DNA from: Paulinella micropora
Lineage: Eukaryota > Cercozoa > Imbricatea > Euglyphida > Paulinellidae
Length of the DNA: 64,000 nucleotides
Assembly (NCBI GenBank): GCA_019918135.1
Contig: WBZZ01002522.1
Coordinates: 18,501-82,500 of the forward strand
Reading direction: 5' to 3'
Made by a program: the position numbers and the translations under genes
The notes under the pieces: generated by a model
Told to the model about the DNA's origin: nothing
The model's input: the letters and a program-made list of their open reading frames with translations, nothing else
Databases searched by the model: none
Shown: positions 9,034 to 19,721 of the stretch, piece after piece
How the letters are laid out: each line of letters starts with the position of its first letter
Position numbering within the stretch: position 1 is the stretch's first letter

Positions 9034-12000
9034 GTGTTAGCCCCCGTCGACCACCGGCAGCAAGTGTGGCTGCGTATCGCCTCGGGTGTTACCGGCGCTC
9101 AGGATATCTATGTGGGCAACGGCTACTTTCCCCAGGAAACGCAGGAAGAAGAGTCGTCAGAGGCGTATGCGGCCTGGCAGGCAGCTATAGCTTTTTTTTG
9201 GAGCCAAAGGTCTTGTGGTCACGGTGGCGGATGCCAACGCGAAGCTCGGGCCGGCATGCAGCCGAAAAGAGGAGGGCATCGTCGGTCAGCACGGGGAGGT
9301 CGATGATAAGGGAGCACCGGTACGTTCGGAGAACGGCAAGAGACTCGCGGCTGTCCTCGTCGCTACGGGCCTGCGAAATCTGAGCGGCTTCTCGTGCCCA
9401 GTGGAAGGGTCCTACTGGTGGTCCCGGCGTGAGCAGCGCGGCATGGGCACAGGCAAGCACCTCCTCGATTACATCTGCGCGTCGCCTGGCTTGGCATCTG
9501 GAGCAAAGTTCGGAGTATGCGAAGATGATCTTGATACGGACCACAAGGCAGTATGGGCCGAACTGACGTGGAGCGGCCAGCGCCGGCCAAAGCGGGCTGC
9601 GAAACCTTACAGGTCCTTTCGTGTTGATAAGCTTATTGGTGCTGGTGTCTCGGGTAATGATCACGCTGCGAAGCAAGCGCTGGATTATCTACGCGACAAG
9701 TTCGATGACGTATTCCAGCATTGCCTACAGAAGCTTGGAGTGCATCAGCTGCCTGAGCTTGACCTATCGGGTGGTGCCGACAGCCAACGGGTGGTAGATG
9801 ACGTCACCGAGCGAGTGGCGCAGTCCTTCCGAATGGCGGCGCACCGGGTCCTTGGCTCCAGATGTATACGACCCCGTTTCACCAACAATTGGTTCGACGG
9901 GGAGCTAAAGGAGCTCATTCAGCAGCGCCGGGAGGTCTACGCAGCATACAGGAGGGATTAATCGAATGCGGAAGCCCGTTTGAATTGGCTACGGCTCCGC
10001 AAGCAAATTCGGAAGGCAACTCGGGCCAAGAAGTCCGCCTCCTTCAAGCAAGTGCAGGAAGAAGCGGTCAAATGTCAACGCGAGCAATCCTCAAAGCGCT
10101 TTTGGCTACTCGCGAAGCGGCTTGGCGGGGCACGCAGAACGAAGGTCTCCGCGCCGGTGCAAAGGGAGGATGGCTCACTGGCGTGTACGCTGCCGGAAAA
10201 GGTCGCTCGGTGGGAGGAATTTCAGAAAAATTCGGTGAAGCCACGGGAAAATCCGGCAAGTGCGGCTGTTGTGGTGGAGTGCTGTGCAGAAGCAGGCTCG
10301 CTGGAGTGGGAGGAAGCCGAAGCTAAGCGGCAGTTCCACTGGAACGATCGCTTCAGAGATGAGGTGGCCCGGGCTATGAAGGAGCACGAAGTAGGTGAAG
10401 ACACTTGCGAAGAGCTGGACAAGCCGTTCACGCAAGAGGAGGTCCTTGCAAGGCAACGTGCCCTGAATAACCACAAAGCTTGTGGCGAGGACAAAGTGAA
10501 GAACGAGATGCTCAAGTATGGCGGCGCCTACATCAATGGCTACTTAACGCAGTACTTCAACTGGATTCGAGAAGCCGAGAGGACTCCAAAAGCTTGGGGC
10601 AAGGGAATCATCGTCAATATCCCCGAGGGTGGGGATCCTACGGATCCTGACAACTGGAGGGATATCTCGATTATTAGTTGCCTTGGAAAGCTGTATCTGT
10701 CCTTATTAGCTACTCGTCTAACGCTCTTCGTGGATGGCCCGGATAAGCTACGTCCAGAGCAGGGAGGCTTCCGCCCGGGGCGTCGCACTACGGATCAGGT
10801 CTTTACCCTTTGGCAGAGGTTGAAGGGGCGTCAGCAGCAGAAGCGGGAGTCGTATGTCCTGTTCGTCGATCTACGCAAGGCTTTCCCGTCTGTTTGGAGA
10901 GATTGCCTATTTGAGAGGCTCTGGAAGCTGGGTGTAAGGGGCAAGTTCTGGCGCACGCTACGCAGGTGCTACGAGCAGACTTCGTCGCAAGTGCTAGTTG
11001 ATGGAGCACTCACCCCCGAAGTACTGGAGGGTGTAGGCGTCCAACAGGGGTCCCCTCTCTCTCCCACACTCTTCAAAGTCTTTATGGATGAGCTGTGTGA
11101 TCGGCTGGCGAGTGCCCTCAAGATCACGGATGTGAAGCGGCTGAACGACATCAAGGCACTTCTATACGCGGACGACGTGGCCCTCATCGCTCACAGTCGC
11201 ACCGAGCTCCAGAAGATGGTCAATGTTGTGGCCAAGTTCGCGCGGAAGATTACCGGCTGGAAGTCAACTTGAAGCCCGGCAAGACGGAAATCATGCCCAT
11301 TTACACGTCGAGCAAGGCGAAACGACCAAGTATCAGGGAGCGAGGTGAGCCCGTGGTGTGGTTTCGCGGCCAGAAGCTTTGTGTCACCAGTCAGTACAAG
11401 TACCTGGGAGTGGTTATCACCGACGACCTGAAGTGGAAGGAGCAGGCCCTGCGTGCTACGCGTGTCACTGAAGTCGCCACCGCAGGTTGGTACTCTTTGT
11501 GGTGTGCAGGTGAGATACAAGCTAGGTATCGTCTCATGTGCTGGAATCAACTTGTGGGGGCCAAGCTGAAGTACGCCTTCGATGTCTGGCGTGCCCCGTA
11601 TCGCAGCTCACCAAGCTGGAGGCAGCAATGCTGCGCCCCATGAGGATGATTCTCGGCATCAGCCCTAAGACAAGCAAGTGGATTACACTCTTTCTGGCGC
11701 GCTCTTTGAGTGCGGAGCGTTTGCGGCGGGCGGCGCAACTGAAGTTCTATGGACGGCTGCGTGTTCTACCGGAGAAGCGATTTCCTGTCATCGCATCTCA
11801 AGTCAAATCCGACTGGACTGCGGAGGCCGAAGGCGCTATCAGGGACTCAATGGATCTACAACAAGGGCTTCAGGAGCTCCTAAATAGCTCAGAGAAGGAC
11901 CTCGAGGGTTGGAGTTCGACTGTGGACAAGTGGGCCCTTCAGCAGGACGTCAAGATGGTGCAGCAACTGATGTGGGACAAGCGAGAGGCAGGCAGCGATC

Positions 12001-12962
12001 TTACTGATGGCCTGCGAGTCATCCTAAGACAAGTCTTTGGAACTAAGGAGTTCCCAAGATGGGTAGCCCTTGATGATGCGCATTATAATCTGCTTCGGAG
12101 AAGGTTGCTCAGCTGCAACAACCGCCTTCGGTTGTACCGCAGCAAGTTGGTCAGTGGCATGTCCCCTCGCTGCTTCTGTTGTCATGATGATGTCAATGAG
12201 TCCCTTGCGCACTTCTTATGGGATTGCCCCATGCATGAGGGGAGACGTAAGCAGCTGTTGCTGAGTATGCAGAGGCTCGGTGGCATGGCTGTGGGGGCTG
12301 CTGAGGGGGATGGAGGGAGTGAGGAGGGTGGTGAGGTCGTAGGCGGTGAGGTTGTGGTGGAGGATGTGTTGCTTGGGCGGGAGCGGGAGGGCTCTGTGCG
12401 GCAGGGTTGGGATGATATGTCGCCTGTGGATCAATCACGATTGTTTTGTAAGTTTTTTCAGGGGAAGTCGCGCTTCCGCAGTAACTTTAGGCTTGCTGCG
12501 TTGTTAGGGGTTACAGCGTTGCGTCCCCCTCCAAAGTTGGATATTTTGTTTGGATCATATGTGTCTGAGTGTTGGTCTGCTAGAGAGGGTCAAAGGGAGG
12601 AGCTTGGGGTGGAGGATGGGGGCGAGGAGGTGATTGACCTCACTGAGGTTCCATCAGCTTCTGTCCCACCCTCTCCCCCAAGTGACGTTGATGTTGCGCG
12701 GCGTGGCCGTCCGCGCAGTGTGGACGTCCTGGCTAGAGAGAGGGGTTCGGGAGCGCAGCGTAGTGTCTCCGAGTTCTTCTCTTCAGCTAACACCCTCGCA
12801 TCTAGCTCTTCATGCACTTCACAGCCCCCATCTGCCCCTGCTGTTGCTGTTGCTGCTATGTCTGTTTGGTGTTCTGACAATGCGTTGGGATCGGCTGACC
12901 CCGGTGACCCAATGGAGGCACATGTCCAGGATCTGGATCTGATGCTATAGTCTGAGGAAGCC

Positions 12963-12963
<1 letters not shown>
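9034..12963 (+). pseudogene. APE-type LINE, copy 1 (5'-truncated, 3' end complete)
   Basis: The element starts inside the endonuclease domain, with a short ACC overlap to gypsy sequence. Endonuclease motifs are VTVADANAKLG and DTDHKAVW (about 9219-9550). After an in-frame TAA (9959-9961) the reverse transcriptase follows: GGFRPGRRTTDQV, FVDLRKAFPSVW, VQQGSPLSPTLF and LLYADDVAL. The C-terminus has a C-x2-C-x9-H-x4-C knuckle (CFCCHDDV...HFLWDC, about 12170-12230). Frameshifts relative to copy 2: an extra T at about 9190, two extra bases at about 11241 and a missing C at about 11598. The last ORF ends in TAG at 12948 and an (ATT)n tail follows at once. The tail type and C-terminal knuckle fit the I/Jockey-type groups; clade not resolved. 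Confidence 0.9.
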
Positions 12964-12995
<32 letters not shown>

Positions 12996-12997
12996 CT

Positions 12998-13265
12998 GGA
13001 CACCGTGATAGCCCAGTGGTCAAGTTCTACCATCTGGGCCCTGTCGCCAGTTCGATTCCCGTCGGTGCCACCAGTATTTTCATTGAACATACCGGTCTAT
13101 TTCTGGACCAGTATTTTCATTGAACATACCGGCCCGTCTGGAAGTGTTGGAACTGCCCTTGCGGGGGTGTCATTAGAGCTTATCGTCAATTCTTCGTACT
13201 CCCCTCACGGGTGAGACGATGGAGGCGCATGTGCAGAAATGCATCAGCCATTGACAGAGAAGCAC
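12998..13265 (+). mobile_element. tRNA-derived SINE with (ATT)n tail
   Basis: A box tagcccagtgg at 13009, B box gttcgattcc at 13050; the 3' end starts atggaggcgcatgtgcag at 13219. Inserted in or next to the (ATT)n tail of the LINE. Confidence 0.92.
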
Positions 13266-13288
13266 TATTATTATTATTATTATTATTA

Positions 13289-13337
13289 ATGGAGGCACAT
13301 GTCCAGGATCTGGATCTGATGCTATAGTCTGAGGCCT
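13289..13337 (+). mobile_element. LINE 3'-end fragment with ATT tail
   Basis: About 50 bases equal to the last bases of the LINE (atggaggcacatgtccagg to the tail), i.e. a severely 5'-truncated insertion. It lacks the bases aag just before the tail. Confidence 0.85.
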
Positions 13338-13352
13338 ATTATTATTATTATT

Positions 13353-13522
13353 AGGGAGTACATAGGCCATCGGTCCTTTCCATGGGCTGATTGGTATAAA
13401 GCTCCTAGAGTAATGTTCTATGCCGTCACTTCCTTTATTCCACCGATTGGTGTGGAGACTTTCCTTATGGAATGGAGGACTGGATGCACATGGCCTTTTG
13501 GCTCAGCAATTGGCAGGAGATA

Positions 13523-13524
<2 letters not shown>
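13353..13524 (+). repeat. R175 ATT-tailed repeat
   Basis: A 172-base unit from tagggagtacataggcc to gatacatt followed by (ATT)n. Further copies lie at 22442-22614 (+), 46454-46626 (-) and 60960-61132 (-). No RNA polymerase III boxes seen; it may be the 3' end of another LINE or a non-autonomous element. Confidence 0.85.

Positions 13525-13598
<74 letters not shown>
13525..13598. repeat. (ATT)n microsatellite
   Basis: About 25 units, tail of the preceding R175 repeat. Confidence 0.95.
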
Positions 13599-13601
<3 letters not shown>

Positions 13602-13651
13602 GATGGAGGCGCATGTGCAGAAATGCATCAGCCATTGACAGAGAAGCACTA
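13599..13651 (+). mobile_element. SINE 3'-end fragment
   Basis: Only the last 50 or so bases of the SINE, from acgatggaggcgcatg to gaagcac, followed by ATT units: a severely 5'-truncated copy. Confidence 0.8.
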
Positions 13652-13683
13652 TTATTATTATCATTATTATTATTATTATTATT

Positions 13684-14090
13684 CAGCCCAATGGCCTCAA
13701 GGCGTTAAACTGTGACGCCAACTCATAACCCTTTGGTGGTAGATGCTGGGGAGGAGGGTCGTTGTGCGCGTAAAAGATCTTAAAATCCGCATATGCTGGT
13801 TGATAGCCCAGGACCCAGCAGACACCAGATTGTTATGGGTGGGGTTTCGAGGCAGCTCTAGCAACCGCGCTTGGTGTATGCACTTGCACATTCGGTGACG
13901 TCTTGCAAGAGGTTGCTGGGACTGCGGAATAACCTCGGCTTAGTGCAGTCTTGCCCTCAGGAGCTCCATCGGTGGCCCCGATCATCAGGCGAGAGACTGA
14001 CACGGGGGGGTGGAGGACCTCGAACAAGGGTATTGGAGGCTTATGTCCGTTGAGGATATGCCATTAACTGCATCAGTACGCCTCAGATAT

Positions 14091-14093
<3 letters not shown>
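13684..14093 (+). repeat. R400 ATT-tailed repeat, full length
   Basis: A 410-base unit from cagcccaatggcctcaagg to cctcagatatagt, followed by (ATT)n. Further copies: 22685-23094 and 23724-24133. Truncated copies: 36-203 and 33953-34121. Small ORFs in it are not conserved as proteins of known type. Confidence 0.9.
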
Positions 14094-14132
<39 letters not shown>

Positions 14133-14400
14133 GGACACCGTGATAGCCCAGTGGTCAAGTTCTACCATCTGGGCCCTGTCGCCAGTTCGATTCCCGTCGG
14201 TGCCACCAGTATTTTCATTGAACATACCGGTCTATTTCTGGACCAGTATTTTCATTGAACATACCGGCCCGTCTGGAAGTGTTGGAACTGCCCTTGCGGG
14301 GGTGTCATTAGAGCTTATCGTCAATTCTTCGTACTCCCCTCACGGGTGAGACGATGGAGGCGCATGTGCAGAAATGCATCAGCCATTGACAGAGAAGCAC
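14133..14400 (+). mobile_element. tRNA-derived SINE with (ATT)n tail
   Basis: Full length; first of three nearly identical SINEs stacked head to tail, each inserted at the ATT tail of the one before. Confidence 0.92.
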
Positions 14401-14431
<31 letters not shown>

Positions 14432-14432
14432 T

Positions 14433-14700
14433 GGACACCGTGATAGCCCAGTGGTCAAGTTCTACCATCTGGGCCCTGTCGCCAGTTCGATTCCCGTCGG
14501 TGCCACCAGTATTTTCATTGAACATACCGGTCTATTTCTGGACCAGTATTTTCATTGAACATACCGGCCCGTCTGGAAGTGTTGGAACTGCCCTTGCGGG
14601 GGTGTCATTAGAGCTTATCGTCAATTCTTCGTACTCCCCTCACGGGTGAGACGATGGAGGCGCATGTGCAGAAATGCATCAGCCATTGACAGAGAAGCAC
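14433..14700 (+). mobile_element. tRNA-derived SINE with (ATT)n tail
   Basis: Second of the stacked SINEs; practically identical to the first. Confidence 0.92.
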
Positions 14701-14737
<37 letters not shown>

Positions 14738-15004
14738 GACACCGTGATAGCCCAGTGGTCAAGTTCTACCATCTGGGCCCTGTCGCCAGTTCGATTCCCG
14801 TCGGTGCCACCAGTATTTTCATTGAACATACCGGTCTATTTCTGGACCAGTATTTTCATTGAACATACCGGCCCGTCTGGAAGTGTTGGAACTGCCCTTG
14901 CGGGGGTGTCATTAGAGCTTATCGTCAATTCTTCGTACTCCCCTCACGGGTGAGACGATGGAGGCGCATGTGCAGAAATGCATCAGCCATTGACAGAGAA
15001 GCAC
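14738..15004 (+). mobile_element. tRNA-derived SINE with (ATT)n tail
   Basis: Third stacked SINE. Its tail, 15005-15093, is about 29 ATT units. Confidence 0.92.
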
Positions 15005-15093
<89 letters not shown>

Positions 15094-15098
<5 letters not shown>

Positions 15099-15209
15099 TG
15101 GGCCCTGTCGCCAGTTCGATTCCCGTCGGTGCCACCAGTATTTTCATTGAACATACCGGTCCGTCTGGAAGTGTTGGATCTGCCCACGCGGGGGTGTCAT
15201 TAGAGCCTA
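15094..15209 (+). mobile_element. SINE fragment, truncated at both ends
   Basis: Begins within the tRNA-like head (accatctgggccctg) and stops after gtgtcattagagcctat, where piggyBac-like sequence begins. It has only one copy of the middle unit. Confidence 0.8.
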
Positions 15210-16035
15210 TCACCCCCATGAACAAAATTATAGCTAAAAATGAAAGTATGTCCGCAAGGGTGACCGGTTGCCAAGGCCGCTGAGTTCTACACTACTGCGC
15301 TTACGCTTATATTGTGCATACTTATTGGTACTTCGGACTACGCACTGCCAAAACTCAAGCGGAATAAGTAAGTAAATATATCGAGCATCGACAGGGAAAG
15401 GGGGGTTTTCGACCCGAGGTTCGGTTTTGGAAGTCCTGGACTGCTAGGTATGGCTCTCGGCACTGCGTTCTCCCCCGTCCATTCCTTGCTGCCTTTAAAC
15501 TTACCACGAGGTAAGTATTCCTCCTCCTCACTCTCGACCCCCGTTGCTACTTCCTCTTCTTCATCACCACTCACTTCGTCTGGGACATCATCTTCACTCA
15601 CCATACCTGCATCTACGTTGAGCAGGGCTCGTCGTCATCCTCACTCCCCTGATCTCCCCCTTGTTCCTGTTCTTGCTCTGACTCGGTAGCTTCTGCGGAA
15701 GGGCTAGTGTACAAGAAAAGAAGCACAGCATGCAGCAGTAACAAACTATAAATTTTTGTAACATCAAAAAAAGACCAAGCAAAGATTTGCAACTGTGCTT
15801 ACTGTCAACTAGCAATGTAATAAAAAAAAAAAACATGGAAGAGCAAGGGGAGGGTACATGTATTCTGGGTCGTCAGAGTGCTCGCTGGGTTAGTCTTCCA
15901 ATCTACACACGATGCAGACAAACAAACCATGGAGGGCAAAAAAAAAGTGTGTGTAAATCAAACTCGACTTACTCGTCAAATCGACGTTTGCGCACCGACT
16001 TTTCTGCCCTCTTGCATTCCCCAGACCGTTTATCA
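15210..16035 (-). pseudogene. piggyBac-like transposase remnant, N-terminal part
   Basis: On the minus strand an acidic region is followed by LPRGKFKGSKEW and LSMLDIFTYLF. These align with LPASEFKDVKEW and LSMVDIFFMFL of the piggyBac at 26867-28231, and continue to the intron-free core before it is lost at the SINE junction. A likely upstream exon (15955-16010) encodes a basic stretch KRAEKSVRKRRFD with a GTAAGT donor. The catalytic part is missing. It is clearly diverged from the other piggyBac. Confidence 0.65.
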
Positions 16036-16200
16036 GGTAAATACCCGGTCACTCACGGACCTAATACCTTATACGCCGGTTTGCTCAGAGACTCCGTTAT
16101 AAGCCACGATACCAATCGACACTTTAATCCGCACGTAGATACTAATAGCAGAACTGACAAACTCAAAGGTAAGAATGAAACTGAAATAAAGTCCGCACGA
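16035..16200 (-). promoter_or_regulatory. Leader segment shared with the minus-strand retroelement
   Basis: About 165 bases, including gtcactcacggacctaat and gccacgataccaatcgacac, match 41290-41455 and 48250-48412, where they lie just upstream of a gag gene. Here they lie upstream of the piggyBac remnant. It could be a solo LTR piece or a shared promoter. Confidence 0.6.
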
Positions 16201-18082
16201 CCCCTCCCCCGCCCGGGGCGGCGGCCGGCCCCTTTCCCTCCTCGCCACCTCTCTTTTCCCGCTCCTCCGGGCAGGGGGCAGGACGGATCGCCTCCCCCTC
16301 CCTTCCCCCGCACCGGCCCGCGGGCGGGGCCCCCCGGGGCCCGCGGGGGGGCCGCCCCCTTCCGGTATAACCAGCGCCAGACGTGGACCCCCCCCCCCCC
16401 CTTCTTGCTCCCACCCCCCTCTTACCCCAAGACGGCCGAAGCTCGGATCCCCGTGCCTGAACCCCGGCGCGGGCGGGGCCGGCCTAGGGTTCACATGCAG
16501 ACACCCAAGCCTACCAGGTTTAGCGCGCTACCGCGAGCACGCGGGCACCACGCCTCCTCGCGCCCCCGGCGGAGCCGAGCGAGCGCCGGCGGAGGGCCGG
16601 CGGAGGGCAGCCGGGGGCAGGAGGCCAGCCTGGCGCGCCCCCGCCCGCCACGGCAGGCAGCCGCCCCGGCGCTCGACTCCCGGGTGCCCGGAGGGGCCAC
16701 TCCCCCGCCGCTAGCCGGCCGGCCGGCGGAGCCGCGGCCCGCCGAGCCGCGGCCGGCCCCGGGGAGGCAGGCGGAGCCGCGGCCGGCGGAGCCGTACCCC
16801 GCCCAGGGGAGGCCGGCGGCAGCCGGCCCAACGCCGGTTGGCCCTCCCCCCCCACCACCGGGCCCGCACCGGCCCAGCGCCGAGGGCACGGCCCAGCCGG
16901 GCCCCGGGCCGGGCGCGCGGCCGCCGGCCCACACGACCCCGCCGCCGAAGCCCAGAGGCCGGCGGCTGGCAGGCGAGGGTCCGGCCGAGCCGTCGGCCAA
17001 GGCGTCGGCCGAGCCGTCGGCCAAGGCGTCGGCCGAGGGGTCGGCCGGGCCGGGCCAGACCGAGGCGTCGGCCGGGCCGCTTCGGCCGGGTCAGACTACG
17101 CGGGCCGCGGCGCACGGACCGCCCCGGGCCGCCCCGGCCCGCGCGTGGCAGCTGGACCAGGAATCCTGGCAGACGATCCTGCAGCGCCTGGAAGGTATCG
17201 AGCACCAGCGGGTGCGGGCCGACGACGCGCACCGGGCGCTAGAGGACTCACACAAGCAGCTGCGCGACGCGGCCGTCAAGGTGTGCCTCCTGCCGGGCGA
17301 GCAGCAGAAGCAGTTCGTCTGGCGCGTGATGCTGTGCACGGCCGCTCACCTCTCCGCCGCGCTGGCGCTCACGGCGGGGCTGAGCGCCTGGCTGCGTCGC
17401 AGCACCTGGCTGTACGATAATCCCTGGAGCACCGCCGAGGTGCTCGCCCTGTGCCTCATGGTGGTGTGCACGTTCTATAGCGGCTGCCACCGCTACCTGC
17501 CGGTCGTGTTGGTGGCCATGATCGGCGGTTCGTCGCTGTTTGCCAGCCTGCTGTTGGTTCATGCAGACTTCACGCTCTTCCTGACGGTGTGCGCCGCCGT
17601 GGACGCTTTCTGCCTGCTGCTGGCCGCCTTCTGTTGCCAGCAGCGCGTCCCGTATGACACTATGCTCCTGCTGGCAGTGGTGGCCCTGGGCGCCGGTCTG
17701 GGCTTCTTCGCGCTGGTGTGGGAGCCCTGGGGCGCTGGCCCACCTGACGCTGGCCTGGACCGACATTCACCCGACGCTAGTCGACCACGTACTGCTGGTC
17801 TGGATCAGCACGCTGCTGTGTTTGTAGATTGTGTGGCAGCTGCAGAGGCTGGTGCAGACGCACACGCTGTGCGAGACGCACGCGGCGTCGGTGCGTATCT
17901 TTTTCAATATCGTCGAGGCCGGCCTCCTGCTGGGCGTAGGGTTCGGCGCCGCGCTCGACCGGCTGCAGCGCCTGCGCACCCGGGTCCAAGGGCTCTATGC
18001 CGCCGAGCGGGAGGCGCTCGTACGTCACTCTAGCTTCCTTGTTCACAAATTTAACGCAACCTGTGTGTTTCACTGTAAATAA
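16200..18082 (+). CDS. Multi-pass membrane protein, tentatively TMBIM/BAX-inhibitor-1-like
   Basis: One reading frame is open from about 15787 to 18033. The part before about 17100 is GC-rich low complexity (Pro, Ala, Arg, Gly; repeats of SAKASAEP), and its coding status is doubtful. From about 17145 the protein is ordinary: a polar helix (QESWQTILQRLEGIEHQ), then at least five hydrophobic segments at about 17325-17395, 17430-17480, 17500-17570, 17575-17640 and 17660-17720. At about 17731, within GGGG, the frame must shift by one. The next frame continues with ALAHLTLAW, VDHVLLVWISTLLCL, an in-frame TAG (17825-17827), then IVWQLQRLV and NIVEAGLLLGVGFG to a TAA at about 18080. Segment spacing suggests the TMBIM family, but no decisive motif is seen. 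The frameshift and TAG mean a pseudogene, a sequencing error or recoding. Confidence 0.45.
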
Positions 18083-19721
18083 GTGGAAAAGGTAATAGAG
18101 TGGGGAAAAGATAATAGTTAATTTTTTCTAAAAAGAACTTTAACTTGATAGTTTGAAGAGTTATTTCTGAACGAAATCGAAAACTAGTTAGTGAAGTCAA
18201 AACGTCGTGCAGAGGAGAATCTAACTGGGCTGTCAAAATTAGTGAAAATACAACGGTAGTAATTTTGGCGTGTCGTTAAAATGCTCAGTCTTATATATTA
18301 AGTTTAACAGACCTAATATTCAGTGCAGTCCTATTGAATATTAATTAATATTTGATAATTAAAATGCTGACTGCTTATAAATAAAGTAAGTCTAGCTAGG
18401 CTGTTCAACTAGTATGATACACTGCAGTGCCGCCGCCTGGCACCGCCACCGGGGCGAGCGCCTACACCGTGATGTATAAGTTTAGTTAGTAATAATTAAT
18501 TAAAGGTCGCAAGTTCTTCTCATGCTTCATCTTCACTTCACTCCTACGACTGACAAGTTGAGAGCCTTCTGAGTGATGCGTGAAAAAAAAAAAAAAAAAA
18601 GGTAAGTAACCACTGACATCACTAAACTTCATAACTGAGTAGTAAAATCTGTGCCGCTGCAGTTGCAAGCCTGAGAGTGTCCCAGTGACAGTCAGAGGCT
18701 GAACTGAAGGAGGTGGGGGTGCAGTGTCATTTAAAACCATGACCGTTCACCGTGACTCTGAAACCCTGCCTGTGTTGAATCAAAAGAATGAGGCTCCGGG
18801 CAATGCCATGATATACTTAATAAATACATGAAAGATTTATTACAACTTTTATCACCGACGGTAGTAGTTATCAACTGGAATAGTCACTTTTAAGTTGTTG
18901 AGCCCTCGGACCCCAAGGGCTCGGCAGGAAAGTGTGAAGTCACAGGAACCATTCGTGTTTCAATCTCTACATCCGTTCGTTGAAATGGTTTAGGCCCGGG
19001 CCTCACACGGTCTTGCAGAAGATGTACGGGGGCCTACGCAGACTTGCAATGGGCTGTGAAAGGGATGTGCTCTGGATTTGTGCCTGATATGCTATGCGTA
19101 GATTTCATTCTGATTCATGCCACATGCCACGATGTTCAGGTTGGCCGATCCGACTTAGCTCTCGCTTTCGTCATTCCAGTCAATACCATTGGAAGATAGT
19201 TGATACTGTAGATGGATCGATGGATAAGTAAGGCTAAAATTAAGCCAAAATCTGAAGATTGGACATCTGGTTCTCAAGCTGCTGTTGCTCCATGACTTGT
19301 TCGTAGCCCTCCACATCCTGTGAGAATTACAAGTCAAGTCTTCATGTCTTAATGTGAAAACATGCATAAAATATAGCACTCGTGACATAAAAACGAATAT
19401 GTATGAGCATCATTTCAAATAGAGTTTTCCACTGAAGATAAAAACATCAAAAGTAGAGAAGACGTGAACTTGTGTCTCTTGCTGCTCTTGGTCGTTCTGT
19501 CTTTTTGATTTACCTATTATTTTCCTTTTTGTTTGCACTTAGTTTTGGTTCGAGCCTGTTTATATATCTCTCGTCGGGTGTGGACCTGCTCAGATCTCAG
19601 GCCGATGGTGTTGTATGGCCCCACCCATGGTCTGTGTCGCTCACAGTGAGCACGGTGTGCCAAGTGTAAGTCCACCAGTGCCTATACAGCGAGAATGAAA
19701 ATGTCGAATAGCTATGGATTA
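18083..19721. other. No gene recognised
   Basis: About 1.6 kb of AT-moderate unique DNA with an (A)18 run near 18584. Short ORFs show no recognisable protein. It is probably intergenic or 3' flanking DNA of the phosphatase gene. Confidence 0.5.

Noticed and set aside
9185-9676. Antisense ORFs within the LINE (also 57500-58018)
   Set aside because: They are shadows of the endonuclease frame on the other strand.
13009-13070. A tRNA gene in the SINE head
   Set aside because: A and B boxes are present, but the anticodon arm is degenerate and the sequence recurs about 19 times with a SINE body and ATT tail.
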